A stretch of DNA of 64,000 nucleotides, taken from Pseudoips prasinana. Its lineage: Eukaryota > Arthropoda > Insecta > Lepidoptera > Nolidae. How positions within the stretch are numbered: the stretch's first letter is position 1; every line of letters begins with the position of its first letter. Shown piece by piece: positions 10,735-21,817 of this stretch. A program made the position numbers and the translations under genes. Under the pieces are notes generated by a model, which worked only from the letters and a program-made list of their open reading frames with translations, made no database searches and was not told the origin of the DNA. The DNA lies in the NCBI GenBank assembly GCA_951640165.1, contig OX621250.1, forward strand, positions 4,464,001 through 4,528,000, given 5' to 3'.

Positions 10735-11917
10735 CTTCTACCCGTTACCTGGTCTTTCTCTCGGGACTACTTCGCCCTCCACGGGATGCGATGCCTTAGT
10801 GATAAACGTCACCGAAACCACCATCATTGCATATAATATTAATTTGTGGACACGGGTCTCAATCGCGAAAACGATCTATTAAAAATCATCACTATTACTC
10901 CAAAATAGTACGTGAAGCGGTTGAAATAAAGAAACATATCAATTTCAACTGAGAAGACGGATGTCGCTTCTCACCATCACCAACTTTTTACTTCAGCGGC
11001 CTGAGCTGTGGCCCGAACCCCATAATGCAATCCAAACCCCTATATCCAGCACTGCTCTCAGAGGCAAGTCATAAAGTGTGGGATATAGGCGTAATTTCAA
11101 TATTTATAAATATAGCGTTATTAAATTTAAATTTAATTATATGTATATTTATCTATTAATCAATTAGTATCGTGTGTGTTATTATTCATTTGCTGTAATT
11201 TTTCATTATTAATTTTGTTATTGTATTTTATTATGTTTGTATACATTTTCCGTCTATGGGTCGCAACTAGTTACCCGAACGCATATTTTATTTTTATTTT
11301 ATTATTTTATTAGGGTGCCCTCCGGTATTAGTCGCTTAAATTAAGCTGTCGTTTGAGAGCCTTTTGCGCTAGCCAACTGCTCGTTGTTTTCAATTCTTTA
11401 ATTTTAATTGCTAAATATAACAATAATAGCTAGTAACTTGCTATTTATTATTTATTCAAGGATATTAAAAATATATGTGACGAAACAGACCGCACGGACC
11501 GACTAATTCAAAATATTTTGTTGCTTTAATTACTGGTTTTAAACTGTGTTTATGTAATACATTGTGAGCTTGACAAGTACAAGTGTATGTATATTTCACC
11601 ATCTTGGAATCCTGTAACCACGAAGTGCCATCGTCTCGTAACCAATGTAGTGCGCCCGGGCGCTGATGTCATTAGTGTTGTGTGTACCGATAGTTCCGTA
11701 CAAGAATATAAAGAGAAATATCAAGACCATGCGAGGATAGATACCGAAACCCGAGCTTAACGAACGCGACGCTGCCGAGCCACACAAGTCGACCCGTGAC
11801 CACGGCTGGGGCAATCCATGCCGAAACGTCGAGTAATCTATTGACTATTGATTTGCCTTAAATCGTTATCGCTATTGAGACCCGTGTACACAATATATAA
11901 AAATATGCATATATAAC
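10735..11917. other. Mixed repeat-like sequence, no gene seen
   Basis: About 10735-10850 looks like a degraded SINE-B on the - strand (CTCGGGACTACTTCG, CCACGGGATGCG). From 11100 to 11590 the sequence is AT-rich with nothing recognised. About 11595-11917 is GC-richer (CCGAGCCACACAAGTCGACC), has no second copy here and no convincing frame. It borders the truncated RTE that starts at 11918 and may be an unclassified repeat. Confidence 0.35.
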
Positions 11918-12209
11918 GAACCAAAGTCACCGACATAGCCCGAATAATTGCAAAACTGAAGTGGCAGTGGGCGGGGCACATAGCTCGTAGAACCGATGGC
12001 CGTTGGGGCAGAAAGGTTCTTGGGTGGCCACCACGAACCGGAAGACGCAGCGCGGGCAGGCCCCCTACAATATGGACCGATGATCTTGTGCGGGTCGCTG
12101 GAAACTGCTGGATGCGAATAGCGCAAAACCGGCGATTGTGGAGATCTTTGGGGGAGGCCTTTGTCCAGCAGTGGACGTCTTTCGGCTGATATGATGATGA
12201 TGATGATGC
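11918..12209 (+). mobile_element. 5'-truncated RTE LINE, 3' end only
   Basis: The frame reads TKVTDIARIIAKLKWQWAGH, RRTDGRWGRKVLGW and EAFVQQWTSFG then a stop. This is the C-terminus of an RTE-type ORF, followed by a (GAT)n tail. It is the same subfamily as 30776-31240 and differs from the RTE at 21800, which has an ATTG-repeat tail. The mariner at 12218 lies directly beyond its tail. Confidence 0.85.
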
Positions 12210-12217
12210 ATATAATA

Positions 12218-13499
12218 GGTCTTTACCTATGAAATTGCCGTTTTGTATGAAAAAATTTAAACGAATTTTTTTCATGAATTTTTTTATTTGTATTAATCGA
12301 AGTAATCACCCATGCAATCAATGCATCTTTGCCATCGCAGTGGCAGTTTATTGATGCCCTTCTTAAAGAAATCAGCTGGACGGGAGGCAACAAATTCTTC
12401 AAAGGCATTTTGTACTGCCTCTCGGGTATTGAATTTTTTTCCCGCCAAGAAGTTATCCAAATTCTGGAAAAAGTAGTAGTCTGTAGGCGCAAGGTCTGGT
12501 GAGTAGGGCGGATGACGGAGAGCTTCCAACCCCAGTTCTTGCAACTTGGAGACCGTCTGCTGTGCAGTATGAGGTCGCGCGTTGTCGTGCAGGAGCAGCG
12601 GAGACGAGCGATTGACCAATGCTGGTTGGAGATGCGCCAGCTTCTCCATCATTGTGCTCAGTTCTTCACAGTACACATCTGCAGTAATGCTCACCCCGTT
12701 TGGTAAGAAGCTGTGATGAATCACACCGGCGCTAGACCACCAAACAGTGACCATCACTTTTCTAGGGGTAAGTTTTCGTTTAGGGCATTGTTTAGGTGCT
12801 GAACCAGGATCCAACCAACTTGCTGAGCGCTTGCGGTTATCAAACAGAATCCATTTTTCATCGCAGGTAACAATGCGGTTCAAAATTCCTTCATTTGTGT
12901 GTCTGTTGAGCAGTGCAAGGCACGTCTCGACGCGTACTTCGCGCTGGCAATCATTGAGTTCGTGGGGCACCCATTTGTCAAGCTTTTTTACCTTGCCAAT
13001 TTGACGCAAATGGACCAATATTGTTTTGACGCTAACGTCGAAAGCTGCTGCTAATTCAGCCGTAGATTGTGTATCATCAGCTTCCACAACCGCCTTTAAT
13101 TCGTCATTGTCGACCAAAGTCTTCGGACGACCGCGAGGTTCATTTTTCAGGTCGAAATTTCCAGAACGGAAGCGAGCAAACCAATAACAGGTGGTGCGTT
13201 GGTTTGTAGTGTTAGCTCCGTAAACGTCGTTGATGTTGCGTGCCGCTTGTGCCGCGTTGCTGCCACGACGGTACTCATATTCCATAATTACTCGAATTTT
13301 TAACGTATCCATGATGACGAAAAAGATTGAAATGCGATGAAAATGTAACACTAATCAATAAAGAAATGACTACTTTTGGAAAAAAGAATCCATATTTTTA
13401 AAATAAAATTAATTTGAAATTAGAATTCTTAGCCAAACAAAAATTATTTTGATTTGAAATGGCCAGTACTGCAGAACGGCAATTTCATAGGTAAAGACC
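12218..13499 (-). mobile_element. Intact mariner transposon, 1282 bp
   Basis: The terminal inverted repeats at 12218-12242 and 13475-13499 are identical over 25 bp (outer end GGTCTTTACC). They are flanked by TA at 12216-12217 and 13500-13501, the mariner target duplication. One uninterrupted transposase fills the interior. Identical TIRs, an intact frame and a clean TA duplication indicate recent insertion. Whether it is active cannot be told from sequence alone. Confidence 0.93.
12293..13312 (-). CDS. Mariner DD34D transposase, apparently intact
   Basis: This cut-and-paste transposase of the Tc1/mariner superfamily binds the TIRs and acts in the nucleus. From the chosen Met at 13312 it is 339 residues, close to the usual mariner length; a Met 13 codons upstream and one 9 codons downstream are alternatives. 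The N-terminal part holds two helix-turn-helix-like segments (AARNINDVYGA...YWFARFRSG and STAELAAAFDVSVKTILVHL) separated by a GRPK motif. KKLDKWVPHEL carries the family WVPHEL motif. Catalytic residues are the Asp of VTCDEKW, the Asp of LLLHDNARPH, and the Asp of PYSPDLAPTDYYFF, with 34 residues between the last two. No stop or frameshift is seen. Confidence 0.93.
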   Translation of the reverse strand: MDTLKIRVIMEYEYRRGSNAAQAARNINDVYGANTTNQRTTCYWFARFRSGNFDLKNEPRGRPKTLVDNDELKAVVEADDTQSTAELAAAFDVSVKTILVHLRQIGKVKKLDKWVPHELNDCQREVRVETCLALLNRHTNEGILNRIVTCDEKWILFDNRKRSASWLDPGSAPKQCPKRKLTPRKVMVTVWWSSAGVIHHSFLPNGVSITADVYCEELSTMMEKLAHLQPALVNRSSPLLLHDNARPHTAQQTVSKLQELGLEALRHPPYSPDLAPTDYYFFQNLDNFLAGKKFNTREAVQNAFEEFVASRPADFFKKGINKLPLRWQRCIDCMGDYFD

Positions 13500-13704
13500 T
13501 AATATATGTTAACTGCTCATACTATATCCATAAAGTTATGCACACACGTCAAGGAGATCTGAAAAACAATTAAGTTGCTCCATTTAAGAGAAAAAAAACT
13601 GTTCCCGAGCGATAACGTATCAAAGAAACTGAATAAAACTCTAAATAAAATTCATAGTTTCCATTTAATTTCATTGATTATGCAGCCTATTACTGTTCCA
13701 CTGG

Positions 13705-13850
13705 CAGTGTAATTATCTATATAAGTATGTATTTACAAAAAAAAAGTAGTATATGTATATCAGTTATCTGGTTTCCATAGTACAAGCTCTGCTTAGTTTG
13801 GGATCAGATAGCCGTGTGTGAATAATGTCCCAGGATATTATTATCCACCA
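13705..13850 (+). repeat. SINE-D 3' part
   Basis: It has AATTATCTATATAAGTATGT, GGTTTCCATAGTACAAGCTC and AATAATGTCCCAGGATATTA. The tRNA-like head is missing. Confidence 0.65.
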
Positions 13851-14262
13851 CGCTGGCCTGGTGCGGGTTGGCAGACTTCACATGCCATCAAGAACATTCT
13901 GGAGAACTCTCAGGCATACAGGTTTCCTCACGATGTTTTCCTTCACTGTTTCAATTGCGAGATCATTAATTACTAATCCTACTAATATTATAAAGGCGAA
14001 AGTTTGTGAGTGTGTATGTTTGTTACTTCTTCACGTATAAACAAACGGTCGGAGCGATTTTAATAAAATTTGGTATGGAGTTAGCTGACACCCTGGATTA
14101 ACACATAGGCTATAATTTATAAAGTTAATGCGGGTAAAGCCGCGGGGCACAGTTAGTACGCACATAAATACGAAAAGTCAATGGCACCTTGGGTTTGAAC
14201 TCGAGACCACTGACTATCAGTCTAAAGGTCTACCCCATCTCGTCTATTTTACTATTATATTT
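13851..14262 (-). repeat. tRNA-derived SINE interrupted by a Helitron
   Basis: On the + strand the left part has CTCACGATGTTTTCCTTCAC, and the right part resumes with CGCACATAAATACGAAAAGT and a reverse B-box-like GGGTTTGAACTCGAGACC. The order fits a tRNA-headed SINE on the - strand with the Helitron at 13977-14156 inserted in it. Confidence 0.55.
13977..14156 (+). mobile_element. Short non-autonomous Helitron (subfamily 2)
   Basis: It starts TCCTACTAATATTATAAAGG and ends in a GCGGGTAAAGCCGC hairpin followed by GGGGCACAGTTAG. The 5' TC, the 3' hairpin and CTAG (here TTAG), and the A/T insertion site are Helitron hallmarks. Relatives lie at 40265, 51694 and 56619. Confidence 0.75.
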
Positions 14263-14740
14263 CATAGAAAGCCAAAATTTTGGGAACGCTTTGTATAAAT
14301 CCAGGCGGTTGAATTAAGCGGTAATTAGTTGAGTAAGTATAATAATCTCAAAGTTTGTAACACATCGTTAATCTTCAACCTTCCCGGGTCATACATTGAC
14401 GAACAGCTTGTATACAGTAATTAACCTAATGACATTTTAATATACCATCATTAGAGAGTGGACGCGGCTAAACTGTCTCGGATAGACCCTAAAATTCCAT
14501 TCCCGAAATTATTTACTCTAAATCCGGGATTTGGACTAACTCAGTTCAAATCCCGGATTTCATAACCAGGGTTTATTTATCAGTAGGATAGGAAGGTATC
14601 GCCAAGACTCAGTATGTGTAAACAGCCTTTACTAATGGGAAATGAAACCAATATTCTTTTCGCCCCTATATTCTTTGTACTCCTGACATTAGAATATTAA
14701 AAACTGTAACGAGTAACCGTGAGCATAATGAAAACTATAA
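14263..14740. other. No feature seen
   Basis: Noncoding sequence without a clear repeat. ATCCGGGATTTGGAC and CAAATCCCGGATTTCATAA at about 14520-14560 form a small local inverted motif only. Confidence 0.35.
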
Positions 14741-15195
14741 AATAAAATAAAAAGGTCTTATTATGTATACTTAACTATATTACTACTAACATAGTTCTGA
14801 CTATTTACAGGCGCTTTTTTGAAGTCTACGTGAGACTTCAAAAAAGCGCCTGTATATAGTCAGAACTATGTTAGTAGTAATATAGTTAAGTATACATAAT
14901 TCTTTCTCGTTACATAGATATTTAAGTACACGGATTGTATGATGATAAAGATAAGATAAAGATTTATGAAAACATTTATAAAATTTATTTTATAATAGAA
15001 ATGATATTTAGCTAGCTTGTATTACGTTATTGTCAAGCAGATTATGTTTGGGTTCAATTATTGAAATTTATAGTTTTAGCTATATTTTACTTCATATTTT
15101 CTGAATGGTTCTGTCTATATTAAGATACGAATTCTATATTATTATTATGGCGGAACTTATGTTTATAACGACGGTCGAGCTTTAATGCTACTATA
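14741..15195 (-). mobile_element. LINE-A 3' end fused to its own inverted copy
   Basis: From about 14833 to 15195 the - strand carries a LINE-A 3' UTR. Its terminal 68 bp are also present in inverted orientation at 14760-14827, separated by only ACGTG. The 68-bp arms differ at one position. This makes a near-perfect palindrome built from the LINE terminus. Confidence 0.8.
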
Positions 15196-15458
15196 ACGAG
15201 TAATTCGCGTATCATAATGAAAACTATGACGAGTAACTTACGTAGCATAATGGAAACTGTAACAGGTAACTGAAATTATTAATTTTGCGTGTGGCTTCTT
15301 GAAAAGATTAAATTTGTTGGCTTAAAATTGATATTAGAAATGATTTTTGCTATTATTACATTTTTTAAGGCTTTTGGATGCAACGTTTTCATGGAAGAGG
15401 TCTTATAATAGAAAAAGTAATGCGATAAAGTGATTTTGGAACATTTCTATAAAAAGGA

Positions 15459-15640
15459 AAAATTCTCAGCATCAGCCCGAAGTCTGAGAGTTGGCGATAT
15501 TATACCCACGTGCCTCCGAGATCATGAAAAGCCGTCAGTCCTGTACCTGACCTCTTTCCGGTCGTATCGCTAGGCATTCCATCGGATTATGAGAATGACG
15601 GAATAGAAAGTGCTCTGTTGTTACGTTCTAAACGATAACT
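15459..15640 (+). repeat. SINE-A body fragment
   Basis: It has TCAGCATCAGCCCGAAGTCT, GACCTCTTTCCGGTCGTATC and ATCGGATTATGAGAATGACG. There is no head. Confidence 0.65.
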
Positions 15641-16548
15641 TTGTTTCCGTTTCGGAGAGCTAAATTAACGCATGGAAAAGAAAATAAAAAAAATAAACCT
15701 TATTAACTACGTTGAAAGATGTGTTTTATAAGAAGCGTTTTGTAACGCATCAATAAACATATCCACTATGTAATTGGCCAAGTACCATGTATTTATCGAA
15801 TGCATACCAAATCGAGGAGGATTCCAAACAACCTTCCAGAACATACACACAAAGTTCCTCTCATAAGTGTTTAAAATTCCCAATCACGAATTTCAAGGAT
15901 TTAACAAACAACTTATCCGCGAGTTTAACTACGAACACAATCATACGCGTCTATTGTGTTCCAAGCTTATCCGCCTAGCGTACCAATTTACAAAACATAA
16001 ACTCAAAGGGAAAAATCAAACCTGCGCGCGCTGTCAACACTCAACGTAACGAGAACGAACTGTACCTGGCTGGCTCGCGTCCGGAGTTATCCACAACTAC
16101 CCGCATTACTTCACGGCGATTATTCTAGTACCCGCGTTTCAGGACGCTCCAAAGTCAGGTAAAAATAACAAGCATTCGATACTAAACAATTGATAAAAAA
16201 TAAAGAGAATATAATTAGAATTAACAAACTATGTCCGAACCAAGTCAGAGAATATTTGATCCAAATGACAGTAGCTCTAGTAACATTCTGGTATGTTTTT
16301 GAGATCAAAACCCTCATTTGGGTTTGAATATTTCCAATTCAAACCGTCTAAATACGTCGCGAAATTACATAGCCTTGTTTGTATGAGCGCAAACAGTCAT
16401 AAGCACAAGGCTATGGTATATTCAAAACGTATTTTCTCGGTTCGAATTGGCAATATTCAAATTATCAAAAGACGCCAAATTAATACGATCTGATGCAGCC
16501 GTTGTACTATTTGTACCACTTATGGACTACGTCCGAATTTAATTTGAA
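15641..16548. other. No feature recognised
   Basis: Short open frames at 15787-15978, 15867-16049 and 16293-16493 show no domain, no good splice partners and no match elsewhere in the window. It could be unique intergenic DNA. Confidence 0.35.
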
Positions 16549-17155
16549 AAAACTGGCCAAGTGCGAGTAGGACTCGCCCATGAAGGGTTCCGTAGCAGCA
16601 AGTATTTCAGTTGATTAAATGAAAGGTAAATTGCGGTCTACGATTTATGACGTATTAAAAAAAACTAGATTAGATTTTAGATTTCCTAGATCTCGTTCAA
16701 ACCAATTTTCATTGTTAGTTTGCACGGTAATGTACAACATATATTTTTTTTAGATTTATTATTCTCTTATTTTAGAAATAACAGGGGGTGGGGGGCACTC
16801 ATTTTGCCACTTTGGAAGTGTCTCTCGCGCAAACTATTCAGTTCAGAAAAAAATGATATTAGAAACTTCAATATTATTTTTGAAGACCTATCCCCACATA
16901 AATGTGAACGATGAAAAAAAAAATGAGTTTCAGTTCTATGTATGGGGATACCCCCAAAATTATTGTGCTTTTTCTGTTTTTGTGTAAAAATCTTAATGCG
17001 GTTCACAGAAGACATCTACTTACCAAGTTTCAACAGTAGGTACAGCTCTTATAGTTTAGGAAAAAAGTGGCTGTGACATACGGACGGACAGACAGACAGA
17101 CATGATGAATCTATAAGGGTTCCGTTTTTTACCATTTGGCTACGGAACCCCAAAT
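16549..17155 (+). repeat. Dispersed repeat R1, second copy
   Basis: It runs from GGCCAAGTGCGAGTAGGACT to GGTTCCG...GGCTACGGAACCCC, with a G-rich run at about 16782-16796. It is collinear with 2763-3370. Confidence 0.75.
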
Positions 17156-17460
17156 AATGCGAAACAAAAAAGCTTGCATCTCTATATATCTATCTGCGCA
17201 GGTAGCATCAAACTCCAGTTTCAGATTTTTGGACCTGTATTTTGTAAGATTCGTATAAGATTCAACTGATCTGAAAGGCGGTAAAAGTATGAAAGCGAAG
17301 AATCATTCTAAGTTTCCGTACGAGAGTTATCGACCAGCGGACAAAATAGATAACTGCATTTCAGTTTGGTTTTGCGGGATAGCTGCAATTTAATCTTGAA
17401 ACTATACGCAAAAGTATTTATTTACTAGTTGGCTGATATACGTGCCTTGAATAATTTTAA

Positions 17461-17772
17461 ACAGGGTAAGTGCGAGCCAGACTCGCGAACGACGGGTTCC
17501 ATAGCAATATATATATATAACAACGATATAAAATCACGTTTCTTGTATGTGAGCCTTCTTAAATATTGATTTGATTCTGTTTTTAGTATTTTTTGTTGTA
17601 GCGGCAACAGATATATGTACATCATCTATGAAAATTTCAACTGTCTAAATATTATTCTAATAATCTAATAATATTCATGAGATACAGACTGGAGACCGGC
17701 AGACAGACAGACAACGGAGCCTTAGGAATAGGGTCCCGTTTTACCCTTTGGGTACGGAACCCTAAAAAGATT
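17461..17772 (+). repeat. Diverged relative of repeat R1
   Basis: Its ends, GGTAAGTGCGAGCCAGACTC and CGGGTTCCATAGCA against GGGTCCCGTTTTACCC and GGGTACGGAACCCTAAAAA, match the R1 pattern. The shorter middle differs. A CAGACAGACAGA run precedes the right end, as in R1. Confidence 0.55.
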
Positions 17773-17971
17773 AACCCGTTCGTTGGCCATCGGAGTCTGC
17801 AAGACCCTTGTCAGGCGCAAACTTGTCTAAATATAATTCATACCAGTGTTTCACACATGAATTTATTCGACCGCAAAGTAGCCAATTTTGAGGTAGTTCT
17901 CGACTTAAAACTTGGGTTATGACATACCCAAAAGTCGGTATGATTCAAGATATATTTTAATTCTAACTACT

Positions 17972-19270
17972 CTGTCAAGAAAGTACCGGGAAAAGATCAA
18001 TAATGTACAAAATGTTTGTTATTCATCCAAATTTATTTCATCACCTTCAAAGTATGCTCCTTCAGAAACGATACACTTACGCCAACGAATAATCCATTCA
18101 TCCAAACATTTTTTAAACGCTGCTTGCCTTTGAGTTCAGTTCTCGTCGCGAATTCTCCTTTACGTCTTCTACCGATTGAAAACGGGTACCACGAAGTGGT
18201 AATTTGAGTTTAAGAAAAAGAAAGAAGTCAGCTGGAGCCATATCTGGTGAATATGGTGGTTGCTGGATGGTATTTGTTGAGTGTTTGGTCAAAAATTCGT
18301 TCACAATGATGGCCTTGTGCGAAGGCGAATTATCGTGGTGCAAAATCCAAGAATTTTCTTTCCACAAATCTGGCCTTTTTCGTCGAATTTTTCTCTCTTA
18401 AAAGCCGCATAACGCTCAAATAATATTCTTTATTTACCGTTCGACTTTCCGGTAAGAATTCAGAGTGCACAACACCGCGATAGTCAAAGAAAACAGTCAA
18501 CATGACTTTGACTTTTGATCGACTTTGGCGTGTTTTTTTCGGTTTTGGTTCAGTTGGAAGGCGCCACCCCGAAGCTTGTTCACTAGTTTGCATGTCAAAC
18601 TCGAAAACCTACGTCCCGTCACCAGTAACAATGCGTTTCATGAATGTTGGGTCGGAATTGACTCGTTCTACCATGTCCTCAGCGGCTTTCATGCGATTGA
18701 GTTTTTGGAGAAAATTCTGATCTTTTGGGACTAGCCGAGCGGCAACATGTTTCATACGCAAATGATTAGTTAAAATAGTACGAATCGACTCGTGAGATAC
18801 AGAAAGTTCGGCGGCTATCTCTCTCAGAGTAGAATGAGGATTTTCAGTCACTATTTTCTTCACTTTTGCGATGTTAACTTCAGTTGCAGACGTTGATGGC
18901 CTACCAGAGCGAGGCAAATCTTTCATCACATCTCAACCGCTTTTGAACGCTTTGAACCACTCATAAGCACGAGTTTTTGATAAAGTCGATTCACCGTAAG
19001 CCTTCTGTTTTTTTTCAGTGACTCCGAACACGAAATTCCATTAGCGATGCATATTCGCAATGCACACTATATATGATATTACTAAAACCAGCACTGTATT
19101 TAATATAAATAACAGATGCAACTCAAACTCCGCACCCAAATGGAAAACAGTTGGGCCAATCTAACAACAACAAAAAAAGCATAATTTGAATTTGGAACCA
19201 TAAACAAATCATCCATTCCCGATAATTTTTTGACTGAATGTACATATAATAATAATGTTTTCCCGGTTGA
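17972..19270 (-). mobile_element. Second mariner element, decayed
   Basis: The left end contains GTACCGGGAAAAGATC and the right end TTTTCCCGGTTGAA, so only about ten bases of terminal repeat still pair (CCGGGAAAA). The size, about 1.3 kb, is right for mariner. It encloses the broken transposase at 18113-19041. Confidence 0.7.
18113..19041 (-). pseudogene. Mariner DD34D transposase pseudogene
   Basis: Reading down the - strand from a possible ATG at 19041, the frame has an early stop and at least two frame changes. Recognisable pieces are RAYEWFKAFKSG, DLPRSGRPSTSATEVN and STLREIAAELSVSHESIRTI. Others are the damaged first catalytic site IVTGDGT (normally TGDE), SKVKVMLTVFFDYRGVVHSE, WILHHDNSPSHK and PPYSPDMAPADFFLF. 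The second and third aspartates keep the 34-residue spacing. It belongs to a different subfamily from the intact copy at 12218. Confidence 0.85.
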
Positions 19271-19329
19271 ATTTTGGCCACGACGGCCATCGCCAAAGTC
19301 TTCGAGCACCGTCATAATACCGTCAACTC

Positions 19330-20160
19330 CCAGGCTTATTATTTTTTTATTTAAAACTTTAGCACAACGATGTACAAGGCGTTCTTAATGCCAGAGGCAT
19401 TCTCTACCAGTCAACCTTAGGGTGATGCAGAGAAAAACTTGGTAGGTGCACTATACATTGTTATGTGTGAAGATGAAAAATCCTATACTAGACTTCGAGT
19501 TCATACTGAGAAATTTTCTTAACTTAACTTCTTAAAATAATTTTTGACCCGACCCTAGATTGGAACCCAGAACCTCATTATTTGCAGTTGAACACGCACT
19601 GATAGACCGATGAAAAACCAATCTACCTATATACTGTTATCGGCTTACAAACGGAACAGTTTACTTTCAATAATAATCAATTAATGATAATAATTCAATA
19701 AAACATAAATTGATTTTAGCAAAAGTCAATTACAGACAATATGTTGTTCCTGATATATTTTTTCTATCCACCTGAATTTTATTTTTTTATTGTATCACAA
19801 TTTTACATGTGTGTTGATTAATAGTTTGTTTTATGTTATTTATTATTTAATTATAAGTTTAATGATTTTAGTCACAGTAATATAAATACTTTTAGACGAT
19901 GTTCTCAATACTGTTAACGAAGAAAGGAAGACGGAACCGTCTCGGGAAATGAACATGATTTTCCCTCAGAGTAAAAAAATTTAAAGGCTAAAACAATGCC
20001 ACCAAAAGTTTTTGGTAACTTGGTAGGCAGTAAACCTGCTTTCAGATTCGAAAACTGCGGGTAGGATTCCCGCACAAGACAAATATTTAAACTTGTCAAC
20101 TGGGTGAAAAAAATCTTTCTATCAGATTTTTTGTCGTGTAGTTTTTAGCCCAGAAAGAAT
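19330..20160. other. Mostly unrecognised, with a SINE-A relic
   Basis: A degraded SINE-A on the - strand lies at about 19474-19612 (TAGATTGGAACCCAGAACC). The rest, including AT-rich 19640-19900, shows no gene. A reverse B-box-like motif near 20055 may be another SINE head. Confidence 0.4.
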
Positions 20161-20162
20161 AA

Positions 20163-20337
20163 ATAGGCCACCCTATATCATCCTGTGGGTGTGTAAGGGA
20201 TACACCAGGTAGTCCGGCAGTACCACTTAACTGCGGTCGCCAACTCGTATGCCAAGCGCGGTGACAACGACAAACCTTTAAAGGAGCCTAAGTTCAGTAG
20301 TGGACGATATCAGACTGATGATGATCCGTTGTTTAGT
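20163..20337 (+). repeat. SINE-B copy with TGATGATGAT tail
   Basis: It has ACCACTTAACTGCGGTCGCC and GTGGACGATATCAGACTGAT then GATGATCC. The tail resembles the 3' end of RTE LINEs. Confidence 0.5.
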
Positions 20338-20351
20338 GTTCATAGTACATA

Positions 20352-20956
20352 CCTTGTTAAGGTTCCGTAGCCAAATGGCAAAAAACCGAACCCTTATAGA
20401 TTCGTCATGTCTGTCTGTCTGTCTGTCCGTCCGTATGTCACAGCCATTTTTTGCCGAAACTATAAGAGCTGTACTGTTGAAACTTAGTAAGTAGATGTAT
20501 TCTGTGAACCGCATCAAGATTTTTACACAAAAATAGAAAAATAACAATAATTTAGGGGGGTCGCCATACATAGAACTGAAGCTCAAAAATTTTTTTTTCA
20601 TTGTACGCATACATGTGGGGTGTCTATGGATAGGTCTTCAAAAATGATATTGAGGTTTCTAATATCATTTTTTTCTAAACTGAATAGTTTGCGCGAGAGA
20701 CACTTCCAAAATGGTAAAATGAGTGACCCCCCCCCCCCCTGTAACTTCTAAAGTAAGAGAATAATAAAACGAAAAAAATATATGATGTACATTACTATAG
20801 AAACTAACAACAAAAATTGGTTTGAACGAGATCTAGCAAGTAGTTTTTTTTTAATACGTCATTAACCGCAATTTGCTTTCATTTAATCAACTGAAATACT
20901 TGCTGCTACGGAACCCTTCATGTACGAGTCCGACTCGCACTTGGCCGGTTTTTTTT
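20352..20956 (-). repeat. Dispersed repeat R1, third copy
   Basis: Inverted relative to 2763. GGTTCCGTAGCCAAATGGC is at the left and ACTCGCACTTGGCCGG at the right. A run of about 14 C lies at 20727-20740. It is directly followed by repeat R2. Confidence 0.75.
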
Positions 20957-21262
20957 TTATATCAGAGGGCGACGCCAGTGAGCAAGTGAGTCACCTGATG
21001 GTAAGTGATCACCGCCGCCCATAGACACTCGCAATACCAGAGGTGACGCGGGTGCGTTGCCGGCCTTTAACAGTCAGCAAACAAGTGTTGCTGACCCTTC
21101 CCCCCACCCCAATGAGCTCTGGCGACCTTACTCACACTCGGAAACACAACATTAAAATTATTAATCTTATTATTAAGGAATGTCTTCTGTAAAGTGGAGG
21201 TACTTCCCCAGTCGGGCTGCTCTTTGAGCGAATAAACGCTATGCCCTACCTCTCTTAAGGTT
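20957..21262 (+). repeat. Dispersed repeat R2, longer copy
   Basis: The blocks are GAGGGCGACGCCAGTGAGC, CACCTGATGGTAAGTGATC, CAGCAAACAAGTGTTGCTGA, CCCAATGAGCTCTGGCGACC and CCCCAGTCGGGCTGCTCTTT. It is collinear with 36083-36390. Confidence 0.7.
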
Positions 21263-21799
21263 TGTTTAGTTTGAACTAGATGGCGGTGGCGCTATGTTCT
21301 GGATATATATTGTATTCGAAGGACAATCAAAATTACAGTAAGCAAGTAAAGTTATTAATCTACGCAGAAAAGATATTGGGACATCAACAATAAAAAATTC
21401 TTACCATATCCCTGAAAAACATGGAAGATTATTCAATCCTGGTTATAAATTTAAAAAACGGCTTACTCGCCCTTGCGATTTCCGAAGGTTCCCCTCGATT
21501 TCTCTAAGATGCCAGTTTATGTCGAAAACCTTCGAAAATCCTAGGGGCGATAGTTTTTTTTTTACTTTTTATTAGCAGGATTGTACGTCGAATTGAGAAA
21601 CCTCCTTTTTTGAAGTCAGTTACAAAATTAACAATGGTAACAAACAGTCTATAAAAAAAGCTATAAAAAGTAACAATTGTAAAATTTTATTAAAGTTAGA
21701 TTGTAATTCTTCTAAATTCGTAATTATTCTGCGAAAAAAGAAGATTAAGGCTTTGAGAACAGCAATTGCTTAACGTAGTCCTGAGAATTCTTGGATTCT
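21263..21799. other. No gene seen
   Basis: Noncoding sequence. CTTACTCGCCCTTGCGATTT and CCCCTCGATTTCTCTAAGAT could belong to a dispersed repeat, but no second copy is in the window. Confidence 0.35.
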
Positions 21800-21817
21800 A
21801 AACAATCAATCAATCAA

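Noticed and set aside
11838..12275. 145-residue - strand frame
   Set aside because: It is the antisense of the truncated RTE C-terminus plus simple repeat and mariner end.
12293..13351. The longest possible start of the mariner transposase (352 residues)
   Set aside because: The extra 13 residues (MLHFHRISIFFVI) have no counterpart in mariner proteins; the Met at 13312 gives the usual length.
15787..16049. Two overlapping + strand frames of 60-63 residues
   Set aside because: No recognisable motif, no splice or start context, and the frames overlap each other.
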